Positions 33,611 to 42,550 of a DNA stretch of 64,000 bases are shown here, in pieces. Both the position numbers and the translations under genes were made by a program. How positions within the stretch are numbered: the first letter of the stretch is position 1; the number at the start of each line of letters is the position of its first letter. This stretch comes from Nocardioides panacisoli (GTDB lineage Bacteria > Actinomycetota > Actinomycetes > Propionibacteriales > Nocardioidaceae): the NCBI RefSeq assembly GCF_019448235.1, contig NZ_CP080409.1, forward strand, positions 2,046,001-2,110,000, read 5' to 3'. The notes under the pieces were generated by a model, which made no database searches, had not been told where the DNA came from, and was given only the letters and a program-made list of their open reading frames with translations.

Positions 33611-34165
33611 ATGCCCCACCGACGAGCGACCGCGCCCGTTGCCGTACTCGCCCTGCTCCTGGGCGGTGCCCTCTCCGCGTGCGGGTTCGACGCACCGACC
33701 GACCGCATCAACACCATCGCGGCCGGCTCGAACGAGCGCAGCGCCCAGGTCGACGCCCTCGGCATCCGCGTCCTGTCCGCCCGCGCCGGCGAGGGCCGCC
33801 TGATCGGCTCGCTGGCCAACAACACCGGCGACGAGGCCGCACTGACCGACGTGAGCGGCGAGGGCATCAGCCTCGCCCGCTTCCGGCCCGTCACCGTGGC
33901 GGGGTCCGCCGGCCTGAACCTCGCCAGCGACGTACCGGCACCGGTCCTGCTCACGGGCGAGTTCGCCGCCGGCCAGGTCCTCACCCTCGACCTGGCCTTC
34001 GACACCGGCGAGACGGTCACCCTGGACGTGCCCGTGGTCAAGTACTGCGGCCAGTACACCCAGATCCCCGAGCCCGTCGTCGACCTCGGCTCCTCGGGCG
34101 AGGAGACGCCCGAGGGCGACGCGACGTACCTCTGCGAGCACCCGCACGACGACGAGGACCACTGA
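33611..34165 (+). CDS. Lipoprotein of unknown function
   Basis: Residues 1-22 are a lipoprotein signal with lipobox LGGALSAC, giving a lipid-anchored Cys followed by [33 protein letters not shown]. The remaining 160 residues are a beta-rich domain ([23 protein letters not shown] ... [21 protein letters not shown]) like DUF4352 or copper-chaperone-type sandwiches, with two further Cys near the C-terminus. The ATG at 33611 has GGAGG 8 nt upstream; an earlier ATG at 33587 also has a fair site (GAGGA). It precedes gpmA by 14 bp and may share its mRNA. Confidence 0.75.
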   Translation: MPHRRATAPVAVLALLLGGALSACGFDAPTDRINTIAAGSNERSAQVDALGIRVLSARAGEGRLIGSLANNTGDEAALTDVSGEGISLARFRPVTVAGSAGLNLASDVPAPVLLTGEFAAGQVLTLDLAFDTGETVTLDVPVVKYCGQYTQIPEPVVDLGSSGEETPEGDATYLCEHPHDDEDH

Positions 34166-34179
34166 GCCGGGAGGCCACG

Positions 34180-34923
34180 ATGACCCACACCCTGGTGCTG
34201 CTCCGCCACGGCGAGAGCGAGTGGAACGCCGAGAACCTCTTCACCGGGTGGGTCGACGTCGACCTCACCGACAAGGGACGCGCCGAGGGCGCCGGCGCCG
34301 GCCGACAGCTGACCGGGGCCGGGGTGCTGCCCACGGTGCTGCACACCTCGCTGCTGCGCCGAGCGATCACCACCGCCGGCCTCGCCCTCGACGTCGCCGA
34401 CCGGCACTGGATCCCGGTCCGGCGGACCTGGCGACTCAACGAGCGGCACTACGGCGCGCTGCAGGGCAAGGACAAGAAGCAGACGCTGGAGGAGTACGGC
34501 GAGGAGCAGTTCATGCTCTGGCGCCGCTCCTTCGACACCCCTCCCCCCGTGCTGGCCGATGACGACCAGTACTCCCAGGTGGCCGACCCGCGCTACGCCG
34601 ACCTCGGCGAGGAGCTGCCGCGCACCGAGTGCCTGGCCGACGTCATCACCCGCCTGCTGCCGCACTGGGAGTCCGGCATCGTGCCCGACCTCCGCGCCGG
34701 GCACACCGTGCTCGTCGCCGCGCACGGCAACAGCCTGCGCGCCATCGTCAAGCACCTGGACCAGATCAGCGACACCGACATCGCGGGACTGAACATCCCC
34801 ACCGGGATGCCGCTGGTCTACGAGCTCGACGACGACCTGCGCCCCACCCAGCCCGGTGGTCGCTACCTCGACCCCGACGCGGCCGCCGAGGCCGCTGCCG
34901 CGGTCGCCAGCCAGGGCCGGTAG
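34180..34923 (+). CDS. gpmA: 2,3-bisphosphoglycerate-dependent phosphoglycerate mutase
   Basis: Glycolytic enzyme interconverting 3- and 2-phosphoglycerate. 247 residues with phosphohistidine motif [27 protein letters not shown] (His of RHG), [41 protein letters not shown] and [18 protein letters not shown] (second catalytic His). All active-site residues are present. Near senX3-regX3 and phoU, as in most actinobacteria. The stop is followed by a hairpin and the convergent phoU. Confidence 0.97.
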   Translation: MTHTLVLLRHGESEWNAENLFTGWVDVDLTDKGRAEGAGAGRQLTGAGVLPTVLHTSLLRRAITTAGLALDVADRHWIPVRRTWRLNERHYGALQGKDKKQTLEEYGEEQFMLWRRSFDTPPPVLADDDQYSQVADPRYADLGEELPRTECLADVITRLLPHWESGIVPDLRAGHTVLVAAHGNSLRAIVKHLDQISDTDIAGLNIPTGMPLVYELDDDLRPTQPGGRYLDPDAAAEAAAAVASQGR

Positions 34924-34931
34924 GCACCGGC

Positions 34932-34958
34932 CCCGCCCGGGTTCGTCCCGGCGGCGGG
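34932..34958. terminator. Bidirectional hairpin between gpmA and phoU
   Basis: CCCGCC plus CGGG pairs with CCCG plus GGCGGG around a TTCGT loop, with a 2-nt bulge on the right arm. It sits in the 36-bp gap between the convergent stops of gpmA and phoU, with no T-run. Confidence 0.55.
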
Positions 34959-34959
34959 C

Positions 34960-35616
34960 TCAGGCGTTCGCCGCCTCCGGGTAGTGGCCGGTGACCACGA
35001 ACACGACGCGGTTGGCCACCGAGACCGCGTGGTCGGAGATCCGCTCGTAGTAGCGGCCGAGCAGGGCCACGTCCACCGCGGACTCGACACCGTGCTCCCA
35101 CTCACCCTCGAGCAGCTCGGCGAAGCTCTGCCGCCGGAGGCGGTCCATCTCCTCGTCGTCCTTGCCGAGTGCGATCGCGGCCTCGACGTCCTGGGTGAGG
35201 ATCACCTGGCGCACCCGCTCGGTCATGTCCTTGGCGACCTCCGACATCGACCCGAAGAGCCCGGCGAGCGGCGCGGGGACGGCGTTCTGGGGCACGCGCA
35301 GGCGCGCGATCTTCGCCACGTGGACCGACAGGTCGCCCATCCGCTCCAGCTCGCTGACCATCCGCAGCGCCGCGACGACGATCCGCAGGTCGGTGGCGAC
35401 GGGCTGCTGCTGGGCGATGAGGTTGAAGGCCTTGTCCTCGATGATGTCGCGCGCCTCGTCGATCTCGACGTCGGCCGAGATGACGCGTTCGGCGACGGAG
35501 GCGTCGGCGTCGGTCAGGGCGGTCGTGGCATCGGCGACGGCGCGCTCGACCTTGCGGCACATCGCCGCGAGGTCGAGGAAGATGCCGTCGAGCTCGGTCT
35601 GGTAGGCCTCACGCAT
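34960..35616 (-). CDS. phoU: Phosphate-signalling protein PhoU
   Basis: Negative regulator linking the Pst phosphate transporter to the SenX3/PhoR kinase. 218 residues forming two similar three-helix PhoU repeats, each with the metal-site E/DxxxD pattern: EIDEARDIIEDKAFNLIAQQQPVATDLRIVVAALRM, SELERMGDLSVHVAKIAR and LGRYYERISDHAVSVANRVVFVVTG. ATG at 35616 (MREAYQTELDG). Divergent from senX3-regX3 with a PHO box between them. No pst genes are in the window. Confidence 0.95.
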   Translation of the reverse strand: MREAYQTELDGIFLDLAAMCRKVERAVADATTALTDADASVAERVISADVEIDEARDIIEDKAFNLIAQQQPVATDLRIVVAALRMVSELERMGDLSVHVAKIARLRVPQNAVPAPLAGLFGSMSEVAKDMTERVRQVILTQDVEAAIALGKDDEEMDRLRRQSFAELLEGEWEHGVESAVDVALLGRYYERISDHAVSVANRVVFVVTGHYPEAANA

Positions 35617-35660
35617 GGGCCATACGGTAGGCCAGCCGGGAATCCGCTCACCATGGCAGC

Positions 35661-35682
35661 GGTGAACGCGCGGTGAACATCG
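35661..35682 (-). promoter_or_regulatory. PHO box between phoU and senX3
   Basis: Two direct repeats with an 11-bp period: forward strand GGTGAACGCGC then GGTGAACATCG, or GTTCACC units on the reverse strand. This matches the actinobacterial PhoP/RegX3 box (11-bp units with GTTCACC). Orientation of the GTTCACC units is toward phoU, but the site could serve both divergent promoters in the 123-bp gap. Confidence 0.75.
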
Positions 35683-35739
35683 GGTAGGTCGGCTGTCCGA
35701 ATTCGCAGGCTGAACTGCGCAGAGTCGTAGCATCGGAGC

Positions 35740-36891
35740 ATGGATCCAGCAACGCAGGCGTTCCTGGCCGCGTTGCTCGGGGCCGCGGTCGCGGGTGGTG
35801 CCGTGCTGGCCTGGCACCTCAGCGACCGCCAGCAGACCCAGCAACCGACGGCACCGGCTCCCGTGCTGCCGCCGGGCGTCGCCGCAGTGCTCTCGGTGCT
35901 GCGCAGCAGTGCCGTCGTGGTCGACCAGAGCGACAAGGTCGTGCAGGCCTCGGCGCCGGCGTACGCCATGGGCCTGGTGCGCGGCACGGGGCTCAGCTCC
36001 ACCGACCTCGCCGACACCGTCGCGGAGGTACGCCGGGACGGCCAGATCCGCGAGATCGAGATGTTCGTGCCCCGCACCAACGGCCCCGACCGGACCGTCA
36101 TCGCGCGCATCGCGCCGCTCGGCCCCCGGTTGGTGCTGGCGCTGGTCGAGGACCGCACCCGGGAGCGCCGGGTCGAGGCGGTGCGGCGCGACTTCGTCGC
36201 CAACGTGAGCCACGAGCTCAAGACGCCCGTCGGTGCGATCCGGGTGCTCGCCGAGACGATCCTCGCCGCCCCCGACGACCCCGAGGCCGTGGAGCGCTTC
36301 GCCAGCCGGATGCTGACCGAGTCCGACCGGCTCTCCCAGCTGGTGCAGCAGGTCATCGAGCTGTCCCGGCTCCAGGGCGACGAGCCGATCGACGCCCCGG
36401 TCCCGGTGTCGGTCGACCACGCCGTCGACGTCGCGATCGACACCTGCGCCATCGACGCCGACGCCAAGCACATCACCGTGGTGACCGACGGCGACGAGGG
36501 CCTGAAAGTGCTCGGCAACGAGGAGCAGGTCACCGCGGCCGTGGCGAACCTGGTCGCCAACGCCGTCCACTACTCCGATCCCGGCGCGAAGGTGCTGGTG
36601 GCCCCCCGGGCGACGGAGGGGTTCATCGAGATCTCGGTCGTGGACCAGGGCATCGGCATCCCCCAGTCCGACATCGACCGCATCTTCGAGCGGTTCTACC
36701 GGGTCGACCCGGCCCGCCACCGGTCCACCGGCGGCACCGGCCTCGGCCTGTCCATCGTCAAGCACGTCGCGGCCACCCACGGTGGCGACGTCCGGGTGTG
36801 GTCGGTGGAGGGGCAGGGGTCGACGTTCACCCTCTCCCTCCCCCAGCACGCACCCCCGCCCCACCCAACACAGCAGGAGGAACGCCGGTGA
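35740..36891 (+). CDS. senX3: Sensor histidine kinase SenX3/PhoR-type
   Basis: Sensor of phosphate limitation. 383 residues: one or two N-terminal transmembrane segments (FLAALLGAAVAGGAVLAW), a PAS-like domain (AAVLSVLRSSAVVVDQSDKVV), HisKA with phospho-acceptor His158 in FVANVSHELKTPVGAIRVLAE, then HATPase boxes N (NLVANAVHYS), G1 (DQGIGIP) and G2 (GTGLGLSIVK). The stop overlaps the regX3 start (GTGA). Same architecture as mycobacterial SenX3 with a short extracytoplasmic part. Confidence 0.94.
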   Translation: MDPATQAFLAALLGAAVAGGAVLAWHLSDRQQTQQPTAPAPVLPPGVAAVLSVLRSSAVVVDQSDKVVQASAPAYAMGLVRGTGLSSTDLADTVAEVRRDGQIREIEMFVPRTNGPDRTVIARIAPLGPRLVLALVEDRTRERRVEAVRRDFVANVSHELKTPVGAIRVLAETILAAPDDPEAVERFASRMLTESDRLSQLVQQVIELSRLQGDEPIDAPVPVSVDHAVDVAIDTCAIDADAKHITVVTDGDEGLKVLGNEEQVTAAVANLVANAVHYSDPGAKVLVAPRATEGFIEISVVDQGIGIPQSDIDRIFERFYRVDPARHRSTGGTGLGLSIVKHVAATHGGDVRVWSVEGQGSTFTLSLPQHAPPPHPTQQEERR

Positions 36892-37571
36892 CCCGGGTAC
36901 TTGTCGTCGAGGACGAAGAGAGCTACAGCGAGGCGCTCGCCTACATGCTGCGCAAGGAGGGCTTCGAGGTCGCCATCGCCGCCGATGGCAACACCGCGCT
37001 GGAGGAGTTCGAGCGCAACGGCGCCGACATCGTGCTGCTGGACCTGATGCTGCCCGGCATCCCCGGCACCGAGGTGTGCCGCACCATCCGGCAGACCTCG
37101 AGCGTGCCGGTGATCATGGTCAGCGCCAAGGACGACGAGGTCGACAAGGTGGTGGGCCTCGAGCTCGGGGCCGACGACTACGTCACCAAGCCCTACTCCC
37201 CCCGCGAGCTCACCGCCCGGATCCGCGCGGTCATGCGGCGCGGCCAGTCCGAGACCGAGTACGACGTCGACGACGTGCTCGAGGCCGGCCCGGTCCGGAT
37301 GGACGTCGAGCGCCACGTGGTGACCGTGGACGGCTCCGAGCAGCGGCTGCCGCTGAAGGAGTTCGAACTGCTGGAGATGTTCCTGCGCAACCCGGGCCGC
37401 GTGCTGACCCGGGGCCAGCTGATCGACCGCGTGTGGGGCTCGGACTACGTCGGCGACACCAAGACCCTCGACGTGCACGTCAAGCGCCTGCGGGCGAAGC
37501 TCGAACCCACCCCGAGCGACCCGAAGTTCCTCGTCACCGTGCGGGGCCTGGGCTACAAGATGGACGTCTGA
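36888..37571 (+). CDS. regX3: Response regulator RegX3/PhoP (OmpR family)
   Basis: Phosphate-responsive transcription factor. Receiver domain: acidic pocket EDEE near residue 8, phospho-acceptor Asp52 in IVLLDLMLPG, Thr/Ser in VSAKDDE, and the conserved Lys in YVTKPYSP. C-terminal winged-helix DNA-binding domain: LPLKEFELLEMFLRNPGRVLTRGQLIDRVWGSDYVGDTKTLDVHVKRLRAKLE. 227 residues. AGGAGG lies 7 nt before the GTG at 36888, which overlaps the senX3 stop. Likely binds the PHO box at 35661. Confidence 0.96.
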   Translation: MTRVLVVEDEESYSEALAYMLRKEGFEVAIAADGNTALEEFERNGADIVLLDLMLPGIPGTEVCRTIRQTSSVPVIMVSAKDDEVDKVVGLELGADDYVTKPYSPRELTARIRAVMRRGQSETEYDVDDVLEAGPVRMDVERHVVTVDGSEQRLPLKEFELLEMFLRNPGRVLTRGQLIDRVWGSDYVGDTKTLDVHVKRLRAKLEPTPSDPKFLVTVRGLGYKMDV

Positions 37572-37576
37572 GGCCA

Positions 37577-37658
37577 GCCGGCCGCGAGCGTGCGAGCGGC
37601 CGGCGTCGGCCGAAGAGGTCGAGTGTCCGCACGGGTGAGCCTGCGAACCCGTGCGGAC
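37577..37658 (+). terminator. Tandem hairpins after regX3
   Basis: First hairpin: GCCGGCCGC and GCGGCCGGC arms (37577-37604, loop of 10). Second: GTCCGCACGGGT and ACCCGTGCGGAC arms (37625-37658, loop of 10). Both are perfect and directly follow the regX3 stop. A further palindrome CCGGATATCCGG is at 37695-37706. Together they end the senX3-regX3 operon and precede the promoter of the EamA gene. Confidence 0.8.
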
Positions 37659-37761
37659 GTGTCGAGACCCGTGAGGCCAGCGATCCGCGACTGACCGGAT
37701 ATCCGGCTGCCCCGTCCGAAAACCGCTCGTACGCCGTCCTGATCGCTCCTAGCGTGGCGGG

Positions 37762-38706
37762 GTGACCCAGACCCGTCCCGACGCCCGCCACGACGCCACC
37801 CCGACCCGCACGGCACCGGTGCTGCCGCTGGTCGCGGCGGCGACGACGCTGGTGCTGTGGGCCTCGGCATTCGTCGCGATCCGCCACCTCGGCGAGGACG
37901 TCGGCGCCGGGGCGCTGTCGCTGGGACGGCTGGTCGTGGCGGCCGTCGTACTCGGGGGCCTGCTGGCCCTGCGGGCCGCGCGTGGCGCGACGCTGACCCG
38001 GCCCGGCAGCCGGGACTGGCCACTCCTGCTGCTGTGCGGCGTCAGCTGGTTCGGCATCTACAACATCAGCCTCAACGCGGCCGAGCAGCGCATCGACGCG
38101 GGCACGGCCGCCCTGGTGATCCAGGTGGGGCCGCTGGTGGTGGCCGTGCTGGCGGCGGTGTTCCTCGCCGAGCCGCTGCACCGCTGGCTGGTGGTCGGCA
38201 TGGCGGTCGGCTTCGCCGGGGTCGCGCTGATCGCCCAGGGGTCGGCGTCCGCGGCACGCCTGGACGGTGTCGGGGTGGCACTGGCACTGCTGGCCGCGCT
38301 CACCTACGCCATCGGCGTGCTCTCGCAGAAGCCGCTGGTGGCGCGGCTCGCGCCGCTGGAGATCACCTTCCTCGCCTGCGTCATCGGTGCCCTCGTCTGC
38401 CTGCCGTGGGCCGGGGACCTGCTGGCCGTCGTACGCGACGGGTCGGCGGCCACGACCTGGTGGATCGTCTACCTGGGGATCTTCCCGACCGCGGTGGCCT
38501 TCTCCACGTGGGCCTACGCACTGAGCCACACCGACGCCGGCGCGCTGGCCCTGACCACGTTCCTGGTGCCACTGATCGCGACGGTGATGGCGTGGCTGCT
38601 GCTGGCCGAGGTGCCGCCGGTGCTGTCCCTGGTCGGCGGTGCACTGGCGATCGTCGGCGTCCTGCTGACGCGGCGGCGGCCTCGCCCGGCGAGACCACAG
38701 GACTGA
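37762..38706 (+). CDS. EamA/DMT-family membrane transporter
   Basis: Drug/metabolite-type exporter with ten predicted helices, 314 residues, built as two EamA repeats (about 30-160 and 170-300). The first includes LWASAFVAIRHLGEDVGAGALSLGRLVVAA and NISLNAAEQRIDAGTAALVIQVGPLVVAVLAAVFLAEPL, a typical EamA signature ending with the E-P-L motif. The second ends ALTTFLVPLIATVMAWLLLAEVPP. Substrate unknown. GTG at 37762 lies 6 nt after TAGCGT, no ribosome site, probably leaderless. Confidence 0.9.
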   Translation: MTQTRPDARHDATPTRTAPVLPLVAAATTLVLWASAFVAIRHLGEDVGAGALSLGRLVVAAVVLGGLLALRAARGATLTRPGSRDWPLLLLCGVSWFGIYNISLNAAEQRIDAGTAALVIQVGPLVVAVLAAVFLAEPLHRWLVVGMAVGFAGVALIAQGSASAARLDGVGVALALLAALTYAIGVLSQKPLVARLAPLEITFLACVIGALVCLPWAGDLLAVVRDGSAATTWWIVYLGIFPTAVAFSTWAYALSHTDAGALALTTFLVPLIATVMAWLLLAEVPPVLSLVGGALAIVGVLLTRRRPRPARPQD

Positions 38707-38720
38707 TCACTGGTGACCGA

Positions 38721-38747
38721 TGTCGAGGATCCCGGCCGGGCTCCGTC
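38721..38747 (+). promoter_or_regulatory. ECF42-type promoter of the DGPF-sigma operon
   Basis: TGTCGA (38721-38726) as -35 and CGTC (38744-38747) as -10 with 17-bp spacing. From memory, ECF42 sigma factors recognise TGTCGA in the -35 and CGAC or CGTC in the -10. The downstream leader holds a GGCGGCG/CGCCGCC hairpin (38759-38777) and then a strong ribosome site. The operon encodes the ECF42-type sigma factor itself, so this looks like autoregulation. Confidence 0.65.
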
Positions 38748-38796
38748 CTAGGGTTGCAGGCGGCGAACGGCGCCGCCTCGATCCGAGGAGATCACC

Positions 38797-39210
38797 ATGG
38801 CGAAGTACCTGTTGCTCAAGCACTACCGCAGCGACCACGCGATCGCGGCGGAGGACATCCCACCCATGGACCAGTGGCAGCCCGACGAGGTCGAGGCCCA
38901 CATCGCCTTCATGCATCGGCTCAACGCGGAGCTCGAGGCGAGCGGCGAGTTCGTCGACGCCCAGGGACTCTCTCCCGAGGGCACCTTCGTGCGCTACGAC
39001 GGCGACGGCCGCCCGCCGGTGACCGACGGCCCGTTCGCGGAGACCAAGGACCTGATCGCCGGGTGGTGGATCGTCGACGTCGAGTCCCGGGAACGGGCAC
39101 ACGAGATCGCGGCGTACGGCTCGTCGGCCCCGGGCCCCGGTGGTCGACCGATCCGGGAGTGGATCGAGGTGCGCCCCTTCATGGGCCCGCCCCCGTCGGT
39201 CTCGGAGTGA
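38797..39210 (+). CDS. YciI/DGPF-family protein, partner of ECF42 sigma
   Basis: A 137-residue YCII-domain protein of the DGPF type. It starts KYLLLKHYRSDH, carries the eponymous TDGPFAETKD motif, and includes WWIVDVESRERAHEIAAYGSSAPGPGGRPIREWIEVRPFMGPP. DGPF proteins are known targets and genomic partners of ECF42 sigma factors; their biochemical role is unresolved (Asp/His-based enzyme suspected). ATG with GAGGAGATCACC ribosome site. Its stop overlaps the sigma factor start (GTGA). Confidence 0.9.
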   Translation: MAKYLLLKHYRSDHAIAAEDIPPMDQWQPDEVEAHIAFMHRLNAELEASGEFVDAQGLSPEGTFVRYDGDGRPPVTDGPFAETKDLIAGWWIVDVESRERAHEIAAYGSSAPGPGGRPIREWIEVRPFMGPPPSVSE

Positions 39211-40346
39211 ACGACCAACTGCTGCGCGACCTGGCGCCGCAGGTGCTGGGAGTCCTCGTCCGCCGCGGGAACGACTTCGCGGCGGCCGAGGACGCGGTCC
39301 AGGACGCACTGGTCGAGGCGGTCCGCCACTGGCCCGACGCGATGCCCTCGGACCCGCTGGCGTGGCTGGTCACCGTGGCGGGCCGCAAGCTCGTCGACGC
39401 CCAGCGCTCGGAGGCGTCACGTCGCCGGCGCGAACGGCGCGACCACCAGGAGCCGCCACCGGGACCGACCGAGCAGGTCGACGACACCCTGCTGCTGCTC
39501 AGCCGCTGCTGCCATCCGGCGCTCACGCCGGGGTCCGCCGTCGCCCTGACGCTGCGGGCAGTGGGTGGACTGACCACCGCGCAGATCGCCCAGGCCTTCC
39601 TGGTGCCCGAGCCGACCATGGCCCAGCGGATCTCGCGGGCCAAGCGCACCGTCAGCGGCGCACGGTTCGACACCGCGGGCGACGTGACCGCGGTGCTGCG
39701 GGTGCTCTACCTGGTCTTCAACGAGGGGTTCACCGGCTCGGTCGACCTCGCCGAAGAGGCCATCCGGCTCACCCGACAGCTCGCGGCGGCCACCGACGAC
39801 CCGGAGGTCGACGGGCTGCTCGCGCTGATGCTGCTGCACCACGCCCGTCGCCCGGCGCGGCGTACGCCGTCCGGTGCGGTCGTGGCGCTCGCCGACCAGG
39901 ACCGCTCCCGCTGGCACCACGCCTCGATCGCCGAGGGCGTGGACCTGCTCCAGGCGGCCCTGGCGCGCGACCGGCTCGGCGAGTACCAGGTCCAGGCGGC
40001 GATCGCGGCGCTGCACGACGACGCCCCCACGGCCGCGGAGACCGACTGGCCGCAGGTCCTGGAGTGGTACGACGAGCTGGTGCGGCTCGCGGACAGTCCG
40101 GTGGCGCGGCTCAACCGTGCCGTGGCCGTGGGCGAGGTGGACGGGCCGCGCGCCGGGCTCGCGGCGCTGCGGGAGCTCGACCCCGGGCTGCCGCGGTGGG
40201 ACGCGGTGGCGGCCCACCTCCACGAGCGGGCGGGTGAGCGCGACCTGGCCGCGGCCCACTACGCAGCGGCTGCGGCGCGGGCCGACAACCAGGCCGAGCG
40301 GGACCACCTCACGCTGCAGGCGGCACGGCTCAACCAGCGCCGGTGA
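39207..40346 (+). CDS. ECF42-type RNA polymerase sigma factor with TPR-like C-terminus
   Basis: Alternative sigma factor, 379 residues from GTG at 39207. Sigma2 region: RRGNDFAAAEDAVQDALVEAVRHWPDAMPSDPLAWLVTVAGRKLVDAQRS. Sigma4 region: PGSAVALTLRAVGGLTTAQIAQAFLVPEPTMAQRISRAKRTV. The remaining 200 residues are a helical extension with TPR-like repeats ([37 protein letters not shown]) typical of ECF42, which works without an anti-sigma factor; none is found nearby. Co-transcribed with the DGPF gene. Confidence 0.92.
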   Translation: MNDQLLRDLAPQVLGVLVRRGNDFAAAEDAVQDALVEAVRHWPDAMPSDPLAWLVTVAGRKLVDAQRSEASRRRRERRDHQEPPPGPTEQVDDTLLLLSRCCHPALTPGSAVALTLRAVGGLTTAQIAQAFLVPEPTMAQRISRAKRTVSGARFDTAGDVTAVLRVLYLVFNEGFTGSVDLAEEAIRLTRQLAAATDDPEVDGLLALMLLHHARRPARRTPSGAVVALADQDRSRWHHASIAEGVDLLQAALARDRLGEYQVQAAIAALHDDAPTAAETDWPQVLEWYDELVRLADSPVARLNRAVAVGEVDGPRAGLAALRELDPGLPRWDAVAAHLHERAGERDLAAAHYAAAAARADNQAERDHLTLQAARLNQRR

Positions 40347-40911
40347 GGCCGGCGACGAGCTGGTCGACGACCTGCTCGACCAGGTGGTCCGAACGCAGCG
40401 ACGGGTAGTGCCCGTAGACCATGATCGTGAGGATCGGGCTCACCAGCATGGCCGCCGCCAGCTGCGGGTCCACGTCCGCGGCGAGCACGCCCTCCCGCTG
40501 CCAGTGGGCGAACACCTCGATGGTGGCCTCCCGGCGGCGTGCCATGAGGCGCTCCTGCTGCTGGCGCAGCTCGGGGTTGGTGTCGGACTCGACCATGATG
40601 CACTTGAGCACCCGGCGTTCCTTGCTGCTCACGTCGGTGCGGATGGCCCGCCCCAGCCGCACCAGGTCGTCGCGCAGCGACTCGTGCGGCAGGTCGTGCA
40701 CCGGCGGGGACTTGATGCTCTCGACCGCCGCCGCGATGAGCTCCTCGCGCGAGGACCAGCGGCGGTAGATCGTCGCCTTCGACGCCCCCGACCGGGCGGC
40801 GACCGCCTCCACTGTCACCGCCCCGGTCGCGCCGTGCTCGGCGATCAGGTCCAGCGTCGCGGCGAGGATCGCGCGACTGGCCGACTCGCTGCGCGGCCGC
40901 CCCTGGCTCAC
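40330..40911 (-). CDS. TetR-family repressor, likely of the adjacent efflux pump
   Basis: 193 residues. N-terminal HTH: AILAATLDLIAEHGATGAVTVEAVAARSGASKATIYRRWSSREELIAAAV. The ligand-binding C-terminal part (ERRVLKCIMVESDTNPELRQQQERL...) is variable. The start overlaps the stop of the DHA2 efflux gene by 4 bp (same strand), so repressor and pump form one operon. A palindrome at 42551-42566 upstream of the pump is a candidate operator. The 3' end overlaps the sigma factor gene by 17 bp. Confidence 0.92.
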   Translation of the reverse strand: MSQGRPRSESASRAILAATLDLIAEHGATGAVTVEAVAARSGASKATIYRRWSSREELIAAAVESIKSPPVHDLPHESLRDDLVRLGRAIRTDVSSKERRVLKCIMVESDTNPELRQQQERLMARRREATIEVFAHWQREGVLAADVDPQLAAAMLVSPILTIMVYGHYPSLRSDHLVEQVVDQLVAGLTGAG

Positions 40912-42485
40912 TGCTCCACCGCCGCGGGCGCGGTGGTGGGGTCCTCCTCGCGGTCACCGGCGGTACGGCGCGGCTCGGGCCGCGGGAAGTACCGCGCGAC
41001 GATCACCATGCCGAGCACCGCGATGGCCGCCGACACCGAGGCGGTGGTGTGCATCGCGCCGACGAAGGCCCGGTCGGCCGCGGCGAGCAGCTCGGCCGCC
41101 TGGTCGGCGGGGAGCCCGCCACGCTCGACGGCGCCGTAGGTGGCCGACAGCGACAGGGTGGCCTCGTCGGGCAGCTGGGACAGCGTGGGGCCGATGCGCC
41201 CCTGGTAGGACTGCGCCATCACGGTGCCGAGCACGGCCACACCGAGCGCGCCGCCGACCTGGCGCAGCGTGTTGCCCAGCGCCGAGGCGACCCCGGCCTG
41301 GTGGCGCGGCACGGTCGACATCAGCGTCGTCATCGCCGGCGGCATCAGGTTGGCCATGCCCATCGACTGCACGAAGAACAGCACCGCCAGCAGCCACAGC
41401 GGCGTGGTCTCGTCGAACCGGGTGAAGGCCAGGAAGACGCCCACGATCAGCGTCAGCGCCGCCAGCCCGAGCCGACGGGTGCCGAACCGCTCCACGAGCG
41501 TGTTGGACAGCGGCGCGAAGATCACCATGCCCGACCCGAAGGCGAGGAACAGCAGGCCCGCCTGGAACGGCGTACGGTCGCGCACCAGCTGGATGTAGAA
41601 GGTCATGAAGAAGAACAGGCCGAGCATCGCGAAGAAGACGAGCGCGATGATCGCCGACGCCGACGCGAAGCGCGGGTTGCGGAACAGCCGCACGTCCAGC
41701 GAGGCGTGCGGCGTGCGCAGCTCCCACCACACGAACGCCACCAGCCCGGCGACGCCGAGCGCGATGGTGCCCCAGACCCCGATGCCGGTCCACGAGCCGG
41801 AGTCACCGGCCTCGATGATGCCGTAGGTGAAGGTCACCAGGGCGAGCACCGAGAGCGCCATGCCGCCGAGGTCGGGGCGCTTGGTCACGCCGCGCGACTC
41901 GGGGGCCAGCGTGGCGATCATGACGATGCCGAAGATGACGATCGGCACGTTGATCAGGAAGACCGAGCCCCACCAGAAGTGCTCCAGCAGGCTGCCGCCC
42001 ACGATGGGCCCGAGGGCGCCGCCGACGCCCACGGCACCCATGTAGATGCCCAGCGCCCGCGGGAACTCGTCGTCGGGGAAGAGCGCCCGCACCAGCGCCT
42101 GCGTCGCCGGCATCATCGCCGCGGCACCGGCACCCATGAGTGCGCGGTAGCCGATGAGCTGCTCCGGGCTCTGGGAGAACGCCGAGAGCAGCGAGGCGAT
42201 GCCGAACACGACCAGCCCACCCAGGAGCATCCGCTTGCGGCCGACCCGGTCGCCGATGACACCGAAGGCGAAGAGCAGGCCGGCGAAGACCAGCGTGTAG
42301 GAGTTGATCATCCAGGCCAGCTGGCTCTGGGTGGCGCCGAGGCCCTCCTGCGGGTCCGCGAGGGTCTTGAGGGCGACGTTGAGGACGGTGTTGTCCAGGA
42401 CGGCCACGATCAGGCTGACGACCAGGACACCGAGGATGAGCCAGCGGCGTGGGTGGCCGGTGACCTCGTGCTCCGTGGGGGACAT
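40908..42485 (-). CDS. DHA2-family (EmrB/QacA-type) drug:proton antiporter
   Basis: A 525-residue, 14-helix MFS exporter. Signature features: LDNTVLNVALKTLADP in helix 1 (motif D1), GDRVGRKRMLLGG (motif A), LIGYRALMGAGAAAMMPATQALV (motif B) and GPIVGGSLLEHFWWGSVFLINVPIV (motif C, antiporter). Multidrug efflux is probable; substrates unknown. Controlled by the TetR gene that follows it in overlap. ATG at 42485. Confidence 0.93.
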   Translation of the reverse strand: MSPTEHEVTGHPRRWLILGVLVVSLIVAVLDNTVLNVALKTLADPQEGLGATQSQLAWMINSYTLVFAGLLFAFGVIGDRVGRKRMLLGGLVVFGIASLLSAFSQSPEQLIGYRALMGAGAAAMMPATQALVRALFPDDEFPRALGIYMGAVGVGGALGPIVGGSLLEHFWWGSVFLINVPIVIFGIVMIATLAPESRGVTKRPDLGGMALSVLALVTFTYGIIEAGDSGSWTGIGVWGTIALGVAGLVAFVWWELRTPHASLDVRLFRNPRFASASAIIALVFFAMLGLFFFMTFYIQLVRDRTPFQAGLLFLAFGSGMVIFAPLSNTLVERFGTRRLGLAALTLIVGVFLAFTRFDETTPLWLLAVLFFVQSMGMANLMPPAMTTLMSTVPRHQAGVASALGNTLRQVGGALGVAVLGTVMAQSYQGRIGPTLSQLPDEATLSLSATYGAVERGGLPADQAAELLAAADRAFVGAMHTTASVSAAIAVLGMVIVARYFPRPEPRRTAGDREEDPTTAPAAVEQ

Positions 42486-42550
42486 GCGACTCCGTTCGAT
42501 CCGTACGGCGGGGTGGCGCCGCCGGGCGCCACGCTACGCCGATACGAAAC

